Position numbers and translations under genes: made by a program | Source: an uncultured bacterium | GTDB taxonomy: Bacteria; Krumholzibacteriota; Krumholzibacteriia; LZORAL124-64-63 | Length of the DNA: 46,871 nt | Direction of reading: 5' to 3' | NCBI GenBank assembly: GCA_903859215.1 | Contig: CAIOLW010000080.1 | Coordinates: 1-46,871 of the forward strand | Shown: positions 1 to 8,788 of the stretch, piece after piece | How the letters are laid out: every line of letters begins with the position of its first letter | How positions within the stretch are numbered: position 1 is the stretch's first letter | Notes under the pieces: model-generated | Database searches by the model: none | The model's input: only the letters and a program-made list of their open reading frames with translations | What the model was told of the DNA's origin: nothing

Positions 1-818
1 CTCCAGGAGCCCAGGCCTTCCGCACCGATGGTTCTCGAGAGCAGTTCCTCGACGCCGATGTCGCCGCGTATCAGCGCGCCTACGTGCGCATCCGCCCCGT
101 GCAGGAACTCGCGTGCCTGGTTCGGCGCCACGTTCGTTGTCGAACGACACTGCGCCATGACAAAGGCCCCACACCCTCCAGCGATCGTCCGCATGACATC
201 TGCGTAGTCGACGCGCGACTTGCCGGCCATACGCAGGTACGATTTAGCCAGGTCGGGAGTGCGGAAATCATGAAGGGCGGCAGGGTCACCGCCGACCACC
301 GAAGGTGAGGTCAAGGTCAAGACGTCAAGTACGAGCCCCAGACGTTCGGCAATGTCCTCGTCGTCGCCGGTACGCCCGTCGCTCACCTTGGAAGAGACCA
401 GCCAGGGTACGGCGAAGGATACAGGAGCCTCGACCCGGCGGTCGTCGTTGCGCAGGCCATCGTGTTGCGCCAGAAGCACCAGGTGACGCTTGAAACCGTT
501 GACTTCATGTTCCAGGGTATTCAGGCGCGCCGCGTCCTCGTCGGCGCACCTGTAGGCGTTGGGCCCCATCCCACTGGCGACGACCACGACATTGACGACG
601 ACGCCGGCCAGGCTCGGCTGCACGCCGATCTCGACGAGCCTCGCCTCGAATTCCTTTCGCACAAACGTGCGAAGGGTATCGCGGATCTCCTCCCAGGTCT
701 GCGCGACCTGTACGAACTCCCTGGCCTTGTCGTCGAGACACCGGTACCACCGCGCCACAGCAAGCTGCGCGTACTCGTCCCGCGTCCAGACGATTCCCGG
801 ATACAGTTCGATCGGCAT
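1..818 (-). CDS. Hypothetical protein, last visible gene of the vWA/tubulin-like operon (3' end outside window)
   Basis: The frame stays open from an ATG at 818 to the window edge, giving at least 272 residues with no stop. The ATG overlaps the stop of the tubulin-like gene by one base (TGATG), a typical sign of translational coupling, which decides the start. The protein begins MPIELYPGIVWTRDEYAQ. It has a mixed alpha/beta look, with a hydrophobic Val-rich strand near residues 70-80 and charged helices afterwards; no signal peptide or membrane segment is visible. I do not recognise the family. Its position suggests that it works together with the GTPase and the vWA protein. The C-terminus is not in the window. 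Confidence 0.75.
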   Translation of the reverse strand, partial: MPIELYPGIVWTRDEYAQLAVARWYRCLDDKAREFVQVAQTWEEIRDTLRTFVRKEFEARLVEIGVQPSLAGVVVNVVVVASGMGPNAYRCADEDAARLNTLEHEVNGFKRHLVLLAQHDGLRNDDRRVEAPVSFAVPWLVSSKVSDGRTGDDEDIAERLGLVLDVLTLTSPSVVGGDPAALHDFRTPDLAKSYLRMAGKSRVDYADVMRTIAGGCGAFVMAQCRSTTNVAPNQAREFLHGADAHVGALIRGDIGVEELLSRTIGAEGLGSW

Positions 819-3628
819 CACAGGTCGACGATGTCCCTCGCGACCTTCTCGACGCGATCGCAGTATGCCGCCAGATCATTGAGCAGGCCCGCGAACTCGG
901 ACCGCTCCCGGAGCTTCTCGATATTGGCGCGCTTCGTGGCCACCGCGGCCAGCAGGCGCTCGCGGAACGCCGACCGGCCACCGGCCTGCGAACTCGCGAA
1001 ATGGGCCTCGAATTTCGCCACGAGCCCGTCGCGGCGAAACCGTTCGACAGCCTTGCGCAGCAGGCGTGAATAGTCGTCGGCCTCGTCCGACGACATGCGC
1101 ACCGGCTCGGTCGCCCCGAACACCTGCGCGTCGAACTGGACGGACTTGTCGTACACGTCGACCTTCATCGCGTCGAGCGCCCAGGAGACGGCCAGCATGT
1201 CCTGGACCCGGTCTGTGTCGCGCGGCATGAAGTCGTGCGCATCGATCCCGGCCAGCTCCTTCATCGTGATGGTGCAGGCCGGCTTGTTCGGGTCCTCGCT
1301 GCGCTCGGACTCGTAGACCCGCGCGCAGGTCTTCACTTCCCGCATCAAGCACAGCGGCCAGCCGATCTCGACATTAAGCACGTCATCACGCAGCGGGTCA
1401 TCGCTGCCGATCACCTGGAAGGCATTCTCGTTTCCGGCGTTTTCCTTTTCCTTGGTCGCCCACGCGTTGAGCGCCGCGCGCTCCTGCTGCTCCATGCCCG
1501 TGACGACCATCTTGATGCGCACAGGCCGCCGCCGCATGCCCATGACGCTGATGAACTCGTTATCATCGTCGGACATGTGGACGAGCGGGCTGCAGGCCTT
1601 CATCCGGCGCTGCAGGCGCTCAGCCGTATCGGCCGGACGCTTGGTCTTACGCACGGCGACTCGCTCGATTGCATCAACAGTCAGGTCCCGGATCAAGGCG
1701 CGCGTGGACTCGTCACTCGGGGCGGCGACGACACCGCGGAAGTTCTCAGCAGCGAAGCGCGCCAGGGACTCTGCCACCGCCTGGGACACCTCCGCCTTGA
1801 CGTCTTCAAGGTTGGCCTTGACCGCCTGGTTGATCGCCTCGGGCTCGATCAGCCACATGTCCTCGGGCGTGTCCATGCCGCCCGTCAGGCGCGCGGGCTC
1901 GAGGCTGTTGGCCTCCTGGCGCACGAGGTCCTGGAGGTGCGCCAGCCGTTCGGCGCGGAGCACGCATTGGTTCGAGAAGCGCGCCGCCTGGTCCCCGAAG
2001 GCCGCCCGAAGCTGCTCGAACACCACCTGGGCCACCCGGGCGCGCGCCCAGTTCATGGCCGCCGTGCTTTCAACCTTGTTCTTCATGATACCGGTCGTGC
2101 AGTCGCGGACAACGTCCGCGCGGGACGTTGCCGGGGCCGGCGCAGCCTTGCCCAGCATTTCAAGCCTCTCGGACAGGTGCCGCATCACGCGCTTGGCGCC
2201 GCCGATGCGGAACGCAGGCGATGCCACCAGCTCCTGGACGAGGACATTCAGCCACTCCTGCTCGGCGGCCGGCTCGGGCAGGCGGCCACACGCCCGGACT
2301 GCCGCCTGTGCAAGTCCTGAAGCCTCCATGTCGAACCGCTCGAGGGCGCGCGACAGTTCCGCAGGCTTCTCTGCGGTTCCGATGTCGGACATCAACTGAG
2401 AGAAACCTGAAAGCTCGGGCATCATGGCCAGGTCATCCACCTGGGCCTCGCGCAGCCTGAAGGCCGTGGAGTAGGCCTTGAAATCCTCGGGCAGGTTCTT
2501 CTTGATCACGGCATCGAGCGCGACACGACCCTGATCGGTCCACTCGAAGTCCCCGACCGCCTTGCCGACTCCGGCGGCGATTTCGCTGCACCAGGTCTTC
2601 AGCAGGTGGTGGCGCGGGATCTCGAGCCATTCCACACCGAATGTGCAATAGGTCGCCGGCTTGCCGTCGAGCGTGTGCTGCTGCGACGGGTCCAGGAAAT
2701 CCTTTACGTTGTCCATGACGGTGGTGAGGTTTTCCCGCGTGCCGCGGGCGATCTGCGCGTACAGCGCATGGGCGGCCCGCACCAGGACATCGCCCTGGTT
2801 GCTGAAGGCACTGCCGCCATGCTTGGTGTCGGTGAGCAGCGTGACCATGTTGAAAAGGGCGTCGCTGGTGCGCACGGCGCCGATGGGCTCCGGGTACTGG
2901 ACCACGAGCTGGTCCCTGCGGGAGATGATGAAGTCCATTTCCTTGAGCGCCGCGAATGCGTTGATCCGCCGCTGCCTGCCGGAGACGGTCTCCGCGTCGC
3001 GCGAAGCCAGGTGGACCACCGACGGCATGGCGAACATGCCGGTGATGCGGATGCCCGCCGATGTGTAGCCGCTGCGGATCAGGAGTTCCCGCGCGAGGAT
3101 CGCGGTATCGATGAACATCCCCGAGCACGTGCCGCCCGCCAGCGAGCCGACGATAAACACGCGGGGAGTGCGTGCGACATCTTCGTCGAGGCCCTTGCGC
3201 GCCATCTTGCTGAGCATGTCGACGCTGATGGCTGAACGGAAATCGGACTGCAGGGCGTCGTGGATCTTCTGGAACTGCTGGAAGAACACCAACCGGCCGA
3301 CCGGGCGCTGGGCCCCGGCCCCCTGATCGATGTAGCCGAGTGAGAAACAAGTCTTCGGGTACTTCCACCAACGCGCCACCAATGGGTGGTTTTCCAAGTG
3401 CGAGACCACGCCGCCGGCGTTGAAATCGCCCAGCTTCGTGTACATGTTGGTCGGCATGTAGGCCGCGCTCGTTGCCTGGTTGGTCTCCGAGGCCGTGTCG
3501 ATCGATCGCAGGAAGACAGAGTCGGGCACGCCACCGGTTTCCGTGGTCAGGAACCGCTCACGCAGCAACCGCACGACCGCATTGCCGACACCACCGAGGC
3601 CGATGACGAATGTGGGAATAGTCAGCAT
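818..3628 (-). CDS. Large tubulin/FtsZ-like GTPase (Tubulin_2-type)
   Basis: 936 residues. The N-terminus (MLTIPTFVIGLGGVGNAVVR) is a Rossmann-like nucleotide-binding start, and near residues 160-175 there is a tubulin/FtsZ signature loop, GSLAGGTCSGMFID, in which the usual second Gly of GGTGSG is Cys. These are hallmarks of the large bacterial tubulin-like family, much longer than FtsZ (about 400), with a long helical C-terminal half of unknown role. The ATG at 3628 is preserved because AAGGAG lies 8 bases upstream; an ATG at 3655 lies inside the preceding gene and lacks such a site. It sits 13 bases after the vWA gene and overlaps the next gene by one base, so the three form an operon. Expected activity is GTP binding and possibly polymerisation in the cytoplasm; that is inference from the family. 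Confidence 0.8.
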   Translation of the reverse strand: MLTIPTFVIGLGGVGNAVVRLLRERFLTTETGGVPDSVFLRSIDTASETNQATSAAYMPTNMYTKLGDFNAGGVVSHLENHPLVARWWKYPKTCFSLGYIDQGAGAQRPVGRLVFFQQFQKIHDALQSDFRSAISVDMLSKMARKGLDEDVARTPRVFIVGSLAGGTCSGMFIDTAILARELLIRSGYTSAGIRITGMFAMPSVVHLASRDAETVSGRQRRINAFAALKEMDFIISRRDQLVVQYPEPIGAVRTSDALFNMVTLLTDTKHGGSAFSNQGDVLVRAAHALYAQIARGTRENLTTVMDNVKDFLDPSQQHTLDGKPATYCTFGVEWLEIPRHHLLKTWCSEIAAGVGKAVGDFEWTDQGRVALDAVIKKNLPEDFKAYSTAFRLREAQVDDLAMMPELSGFSQLMSDIGTAEKPAELSRALERFDMEASGLAQAAVRACGRLPEPAAEQEWLNVLVQELVASPAFRIGGAKRVMRHLSERLEMLGKAAPAPATSRADVVRDCTTGIMKNKVESTAAMNWARARVAQVVFEQLRAAFGDQAARFSNQCVLRAERLAHLQDLVRQEANSLEPARLTGGMDTPEDMWLIEPEAINQAVKANLEDVKAEVSQAVAESLARFAAENFRGVVAAPSDESTRALIRDLTVDAIERVAVRKTKRPADTAERLQRRMKACSPLVHMSDDDNEFISVMGMRRRPVRIKMVVTGMEQQERAALNAWATKEKENAGNENAFQVIGSDDPLRDDVLNVEIGWPLCLMREVKTCARVYESERSEDPNKPACTITMKELAGIDAHDFMPRDTDRVQDMLAVSWALDAMKVDVYDKSVQFDAQVFGATEPVRMSSDEADDYSRLLRKAVERFRRDGLVAKFEAHFASSQAGGRSAFRERLLAAVATKRANIEKLRERSEFAGLLNDLAAYCDRVEKVARDIVDL

Positions 3629-3641
3629 CTTCGTCTCTCCT

Positions 3642-5585
3642 TCAACGCTTCGCATAGAAAGTGTATTCAGCCTGCGATGAACCGATGCGCACCTTCCAGG
3701 AACTACCGTTCCTGATCAGGTAGCCTCGCGACGTCTTCTTGGCGCGACGTCGGGCAAACTCCGGCTTGTGGCCCTCGGCCACCAGCAGGTAGGCACCCTT
3801 GCGCCAGATGCCCGAAACCGGCACCACCTGCACGAGTTGCGCAAACGGCGCCTGGATCTCTTGGTATTGCGGGAAGCCCTCAGCATCGAAACCGACAAGC
3901 TCTACGATCGGCGTGGATTCGAAGTCGGGACGATAGCTGGTGCTGATCCGGAACCGGACATTCGACCCCCGCGGCAACACCGTGCTCATGTACGCGACAA
4001 ACACCAGCGCCAAGACCACGAGATACACCGTCGCCTGCCCGGGAATCGCCACCGTTCCCGTCCACACCGGCTGCACCAGCCCGTCGACATGGAGTGCCAG
4101 CGGCACGTTGCGACTGCCGAGGAATTGCGGCTTGGCCTTCGTGGTGACGGTGATCTTCGCCCGCGGCGCCAACGCGCTGGCCGGCGCGGCGGGCCCGGAA
4201 CCGCCCTCGGCCAGGCTCACGCCCAGGGGCACATCGACCACACTCTCGAGTGTCAGGGTCGCACCACGTCCGAGCATCGCATCGACCATCGCGCCCAGAG
4301 CGCCCTTGGGCGCGACGCGCACCGGCTCTGCCACGACCTCGACCTTGCCCGTGGTCGCCAACACCGGGGAGAACGGCGCACGCACCGAAAGCTCCCACGT
4401 CGCGGCGCCGGCCTGCGCATCGAGGGCGTTGGCGCCGAACAGGCCGTCGCGCATCGCCTTGTCGTCGTGCGCCCCGTCGTCGTAGAGGACGGCATCGGCC
4501 GAGGCGGCGCCGCCATGCGCCAGCCGCAGCCGGCTTGTCGCCCTTTCGAGGAACATGGGCTGGCCGAGCGTCGTGCCTGGCGCGCTCATCACTTGTCCGC
4601 TGCAGGCGAACGGCAGGTTGCCGACCACCGAGGCGGGCATGACGGCCTGCAGCAGCAGCTCGCCGCGGGCATCGACGATCAGCTTGCCGGCGCCCGTCGG
4701 CACGCGGATGGCCAGGTCTCCGCCCTGCGCGCCCTCCAGCGAGACGACCTGGTACAAGGGACGGCGCACCACCGGCCCGGCGCCGTTGACGGTCAGCTCG
4801 CCGGACGCCGCGCCCGAAGATGCGAACCACGCCACCGTGACGCCCTTGGCCCAGTTGGGCGCCGTCGCCGAGACTTGGCCGCCACTGGTCTGCTGCTCGC
4901 TCACGAGCCAGCGCCCCGCCAACGCGCGCGAGACAGAGAAGAAACCCTCGAGCAGGTCGGTGGATGAAGCGGCGTAGAACGTCTCGCCACCTGTGGCGAT
5001 CTCGAGCCGTCGGAAGAGGTTGCGGTCGGCCTCGCGTGACAGGCCCAGGCCGTAGATGCGTGCACCCGCCTGGGCGATGGCACGCGCGGCGGCGTCGATC
5101 TGGTCGTTGCGCGTGGGATCGCTACCCGGAACCTGGTCGCAGCCGTCGGTCAGGAACAGCACGACAGGCGGGTACGCGGCGCGCTCCTCGGCGGTCAATC
5201 GCGAGACGAGGTCGTCGGCGTGACGTAGCGCCGCCAGCACATCCGTGATGCGGTCGCTGTCGCCACAGCGCGCCGCGTCGGAAGCGAGCGCGGCGCGCGT
5301 AGCCGGACCGACGTCAACGAATCCGCCGCTCAGGTCGCGCACACCCTCGCCGAACTCGCACAACGCCATGCGATCCCCGTCTTTCGACAGGGCGAGCAGC
5401 AGCTCGAAGGCTTCGACACGCAAACGTGAGGGATCGGTCTTGCGCATGCTGCCGGAGGCATCCAGCAGGACGACAAGCGAGGAGTGGGCTGCAGGCGCGG
5501 ACTGGGCCACAGTTGCTGCAGCCATGACAGCGAGCAACAGGAGTCCAACGGCGCATCTCTGCGCGGGCGACGTTGACCTCAACAC
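3642..5585 (-). CDS. Secreted/membrane-anchored von Willebrand factor A domain protein
   Basis: 647 residues from a GTG at 5585, chosen because AGGGAGG stands 7 bases upstream; in-frame ATGs at 5606 and 5609 and a GTG at 5627 have poorer sites. An N-terminal signal peptide (hydrophobic run GLLLLAVMAAATVA) is followed by a vWA domain whose MIDAS motif DASGS lies at about residues 42-46 and whose later metal-site Asp lies in LFLTDG. A second hydrophobic helix (VYLVVLALVFVAYM) near residue 540 precedes an approximately 100-residue C-terminal cytoplasmic tail. The vWA domain is therefore probably periplasmic, metal-dependent and protein-binding. It is first in the operon with the tubulin-like GTPase, a pairing that suggests an envelope sensor or scaffold connected to the cytoplasmic GTPase. 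Confidence 0.8.
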   Translation of the reverse strand: MLRSTSPAQRCAVGLLLLAVMAAATVAQSAPAAHSSLVVLLDASGSMRKTDPSRLRVEAFELLLALSKDGDRMALCEFGEGVRDLSGGFVDVGPATRAALASDAARCGDSDRITDVLAALRHADDLVSRLTAEERAAYPPVVLFLTDGCDQVPGSDPTRNDQIDAAARAIAQAGARIYGLGLSREADRNLFRRLEIATGGETFYAASSTDLLEGFFSVSRALAGRWLVSEQQTSGGQVSATAPNWAKGVTVAWFASSGAASGELTVNGAGPVVRRPLYQVVSLEGAQGGDLAIRVPTGAGKLIVDARGELLLQAVMPASVVGNLPFACSGQVMSAPGTTLGQPMFLERATSRLRLAHGGAASADAVLYDDGAHDDKAMRDGLFGANALDAQAGAATWELSVRAPFSPVLATTGKVEVVAEPVRVAPKGALGAMVDAMLGRGATLTLESVVDVPLGVSLAEGGSGPAAPASALAPRAKITVTTKAKPQFLGSRNVPLALHVDGLVQPVWTGTVAIPGQATVYLVVLALVFVAYMSTVLPRGSNVRFRISTSYRPDFESTPIVELVGFDAEGFPQYQEIQAPFAQLVQVVPVSGIWRKGAYLLVAEGHKPEFARRRAKKTSRGYLIRNGSSWKVRIGSSQAEYTFYAKR

Positions 5586-5909
5586 GGTCGGGCCTCCCTG
5601 GGGCATCATGAAATACCGGCACAACACAGAAGAAGATTGTTACGACCTTATCATGTTAGCGATTCGAAAGCAATAGCAAGGGGTTACGGGATTCTAACCT
5701 GACCTTGGAGGTCCGCTAATTTTCCGGGTGGTTCCACCAGACGGAACGCAAACGCGCATCAAAAAACACACAAAAGATCAAACCACAGCGCATCGCAGCA
5801 AAACAACCGCGAGCAGGCGTGCCGGCCGTGTCGCCACCGCGCTTTCGGTGTGCTAGCCTCCTCGGCATTCGTTGCTGTTCGCCGGGCCCTACATGCGGGA
5901 GCCGTGATC
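5586..5909. other. Divergent intergenic region without a gene
   Basis: About 320 bases between the divergent vWA and lipoprotein genes. It is locally AT-richer than its neighbours (5630-5800), as expected for back-to-back promoters. I see no coding potential, no long inverted repeat and no RNA gene. Exact promoter boxes cannot be assigned with confidence. Confidence 0.5.
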
Positions 5910-7940
5910 ATGATGTCCATCGATCCCCAACACCCACGGCACACACGCTCCCAATTTCGCCGTCTGGCCCTCGCCTGCGCCCTGACGGTGGCGTCCTGTC
6001 TGGTCGGCTGCGGCGGTGGTTCCGGGCTCGTTCTGGACTACACCTCGCAAGCGGCGCCCGTGATGCGCACGATTACCCATTCCGGCGCCACCGTCGCCGA
6101 TGTCGTGACCGACCTCAAGCGCAACCAGGCCGATGAAGGCCTGCGCGCGCTGGTGCAGCCGTACTTGGCCCCGATGTCCGGCTTGCTTGCGGGGGCCGCC
6201 CTGGACCCGGGCGCCCCGCGGACGTGGCGCGACCTGCAAGCCGAGCTTAGCGCCGCCGACAGAAACGATCCGAGTGCCCGTCCCGCCTGGCGCGACCTGT
6301 TGGACGAGGGCCGCTATCGCGTCTGCTACGACGCCGAGGGAGTGCGGCTGTTCGTTCCGGGTGCGGATGCGGGTATGGCGTTCGAGGCGGCCTGGCCACT
6401 CCTGCGCTACCCGGTGCGGTTCCTGCGCGATTCCGGCCGTTCCCGCTGCGCCACGATCGAGGTCTACGCCTACGACAACGATTATGCGGGATTGTCGCTG
6501 CGCGTGGGCGGCCGCGCGCACAAGGTCGATCCGGGCCTGATCGACGCCGCGCTTCCCGGCTTGGCGCCGCTGAACCTGGCCGCGCTGGACGACTTCATGC
6601 GCACCGGCACCATGCCGGCCGCAATCGAGGTCGATGAAGCTGCGAAGTTGTACCTGTACGGGCGCGAGGGCGAGACCGGCACGCTCGCCGGCTCGAACAT
6701 GACGCTGGCCGACCTGGCGGTCGCCTACCGGGCCGTATTCTGGTGCGGCGACAACGAACCCTACATCAGCCTGGACCAGAATGAGGACAACCGCTTCGCG
6801 AAGGTGAATTTCGGCGGCCTGCTGGCCGATACGAAGATCGGCCAGGTGACGCTCGATGCAGACCGCTACTTCAAGACGATCTCCACCGGTCTTGACCCGT
6901 TCAACGGCCGCGATCTCAGCGGGACGATCCGCGCGCAGGTCGCCGGTTTCTCACCCGGCTCGGTCAAGGACCTGACAACCGAAGCAGTCGGCCGTTCGTC
7001 CTACCGCTTCTGGTTCTATCCAGACTCGCTGCGCGTGGTGACCGATGGCAGCATCGGCGCCGTGGAATCACCCCGCTTCCTGGCCGACATCGAACGACAG
7101 GACGGCCCGCGGCGCATCTCCCGGGGCCAACGCGAATCGATCGACGACCTGAACAGCCGATATGAGGCCTACGGCCGCGCCGTGCCGACATACGCCGAGC
7201 TGGACAACGTCGGGCGTCTGCTGGCCCTCATGACATGGTTGCGCGAAACGAAGGCCGACGCGCGCGTCGACCTCGCCTCCCTGCTCTCGGTGGAGCTGCC
7301 GCCGTGGCGCACCGAGCGCGCCACGGGGAAGATCCTGGCCGTCAACTGCTACAGCGGGCCCGAGGCGGGACTCGACGAACGAGACCCGGCGTTCCTTCCC
7401 CGCACACGGGTGTTCGACTTTTCCACGAAGCTGTCGCAGTGCAAGTCGACGATTACCGAAGACGAGTTGCTGGAGTTCGGCGGCGCGTGCTTCGACCAGC
7501 TGCCGCGCTCGGCCTATACGCCGGCTGCGGAGCACGAGGCGAACCAGCGCCTGACCGCCATCAAGGCCGAGCTCGATCGCCAGGAGCGTGCCCTGAAGAA
7601 GATGTCCGACGATATCGACCGCACGCATGTCGACCAGTACAGCCAACCATCGATCGACGCCTACAATGCCAAGGTGGAACGCTACGAAGCGGCCCGGCAG
7701 GTCTTCAACGGCGAGGTCGAGCGCTACAACAGCATGGCAGACCAGACCAACGCCGCAGAAATCACCACACAGATGTACGTTTCCGTTGGGGGGGGCATCG
7801 ACCTGTCCCTGCGGCGCGCGCCGGTCGTGCGCCGCGCGCCGACCGCTCCCGCCGTGCGTGCGATTGCCTCGGCCCGGCCGAGCTTCGCGAACGCCGGCAA
7901 GGTGCAGGCAAGCGGCGGCTGGATTCGCAGCCGGCCCTGA
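5910..7940 (+). CDS. Predicted outer-membrane lipoprotein of unknown function
   Basis: 676 residues. The ATG at 5910 has GGGAG 8 bases upstream; the longer frame from 5850 is not supported. Residues 1-35 form a lipoprotein signal with lipobox LVGC, so the mature protein starts at Cys and is lipidated. The central part (about 150-520) is a soluble alpha/beta region I do not recognise. Residues about 545-610 are highly charged and likely coiled coil (repeated KAELDRQERALKKM and EVERYNSM-like segments). The C-terminus has a run of eight G bases (7788-7795) encoding Gly-Gly. It is convergent with the small secreted protein gene, 9 bases away. Possible partner of the envelope vWA protein; this is inference from proximity. 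Confidence 0.7.
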   Translation: MMSIDPQHPRHTRSQFRRLALACALTVASCLVGCGGGSGLVLDYTSQAAPVMRTITHSGATVADVVTDLKRNQADEGLRALVQPYLAPMSGLLAGAALDPGAPRTWRDLQAELSAADRNDPSARPAWRDLLDEGRYRVCYDAEGVRLFVPGADAGMAFEAAWPLLRYPVRFLRDSGRSRCATIEVYAYDNDYAGLSLRVGGRAHKVDPGLIDAALPGLAPLNLAALDDFMRTGTMPAAIEVDEAAKLYLYGREGETGTLAGSNMTLADLAVAYRAVFWCGDNEPYISLDQNEDNRFAKVNFGGLLADTKIGQVTLDADRYFKTISTGLDPFNGRDLSGTIRAQVAGFSPGSVKDLTTEAVGRSSYRFWFYPDSLRVVTDGSIGAVESPRFLADIERQDGPRRISRGQRESIDDLNSRYEAYGRAVPTYAELDNVGRLLALMTWLRETKADARVDLASLLSVELPPWRTERATGKILAVNCYSGPEAGLDERDPAFLPRTRVFDFSTKLSQCKSTITEDELLEFGGACFDQLPRSAYTPAAEHEANQRLTAIKAELDRQERALKKMSDDIDRTHVDQYSQPSIDAYNAKVERYEAARQVFNGEVERYNSMADQTNAAEITTQMYVSVGGGIDLSLRRAPVVRRAPTAPAVRAIASARPSFANAGKVQASGGWIRSRP

Positions 7941-7953
7941 GCGCGCGGCTCAG
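7937..7953. terminator. Possible bidirectional hairpin between convergent genes
   Basis: CTGAGC-GCGCG-GCTCAG is a perfect 6-bp stem with a 5-base loop that spans the stop codons of both convergent genes. There is no T-run on either side, so it is not a canonical intrinsic terminator. It may simply limit read-through. Confidence 0.3.
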
Positions 7954-8531
7954 TCGCCCGAGCGCACCCAACCGCCGGCGCGACGTTGCTCGGGCGTCAT
8001 AGCGCGCAGGCGCTTGATCTCGAGGACCGCCGGGTTTTCGGGCGCGACGACGATGTTCGAGCGGCCGGGCATCAGGAACAGCCCGCTCACCGGCCCGGGC
8101 ACGTAGGTCGGCGTCTCGATGTAGTGGATCGTGGCCTGGTCGCCGTTGCTAAACGTCGTCTGGACGGTGTTGGTCAGGTCGTTGAAGGTAGTGGTGGCCG
8201 ACGACCCGTCGCTGAAGGTCGTGTTGATGCGGTTGACGATTTCCAGGTACGTCGACCGCGACGTGCGGCCGTCGCTGTAGGTCGTGTTTGAAGCGAACAT
8301 GTTGTGGGTGGTGCGGCTCCAGGTGCCGTCGCTGAAGGTGGCGCGGCTGACGTCCAGGATGGGGTCGTAGGTGACGCGGCCGGTGAGGCCGGTGGAGAAG
8401 GTGATGTGGGCGACTTCGTGGGGGGCGGCGAGGAGGGCCAGATCGCTGGGGGCGGCGATAGTGACGCTGGGGGCAGCCACGGATAGCACGAGGACCAGCA
8501 GCCCGATGGCCGGCAGGGAGTGGCGTGACAT
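7950..8531 (-). CDS. Small secreted protein with tandem T(T/Y)FSDG-type repeats
   Basis: 193 residues. The start ATG at 8531 has an excellent AGGAGG 9 bases upstream. An N-terminal signal peptide (LLVLVLSVAAPSVTIAA) targets the protein to the periplasm or beyond. Residues about 45-135 contain short repeats built on the pattern TFSDG/TYSDG/TFSDG/TFSNG every 16-20 residues, each preceded by polar Thr/Asn-rich strands. This looks like a small repetitive beta-sheet. The C-terminal part is basic and ends MTPEQRRAGGWVRSGD. I do not recognise the family. It is divergent from the helicase gene and convergent with the lipoprotein gene. Confidence 0.75.
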   Translation of the reverse strand: MSRHSLPAIGLLVLVLSVAAPSVTIAAPSDLALLAAPHEVAHITFSTGLTGRVTYDPILDVSRATFSDGTWSRTTHNMFASNTTYSDGRTSRSTYLEIVNRINTTFSDGSSATTTFNDLTNTVQTTFSNGDQATIHYIETPTYVPGPVSGLFLMPGRSNIVVAPENPAVLEIKRLRAMTPEQRRAGGWVRSGD

Positions 8532-8788
8532 TCTCGGATCCTCCTGCTATTGCCTGCTCATGAAGCCGCGCCAGAAAGGCGAGTGACACGCGGATGGTAC
8601 CACATTGCGCTGCGGGATGTCTGCCAGCAGGCATGGCCGGTTCCGGGACATATCTCTGGATGGCCCATCGTTTCCCATCGTTCCCCGGGGCGTTATTGCT
8701 GTCCGCAGCAGCATCAAGCCCGACGGCCGCACTGCCGATGACTACACCCTATGCCACGCATGGCCTCATCGCTGAACCGAGGTAGGGA

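Noticed and set aside
1235-2320. Long plus-strand frame opposite the tubulin-like gene
   Set aside because: It lies entirely antisense to a gene with clear GTPase motifs, has no ribosome-binding site, and is rich in Arg/His/Gly as expected of a GC-driven shadow.
3768-4967. 399-residue plus-strand frame opposite the vWA gene
   Set aside because: Antisense to a motif-supported gene, compositionally an Arg/His-rich shadow with no recognisable domain.
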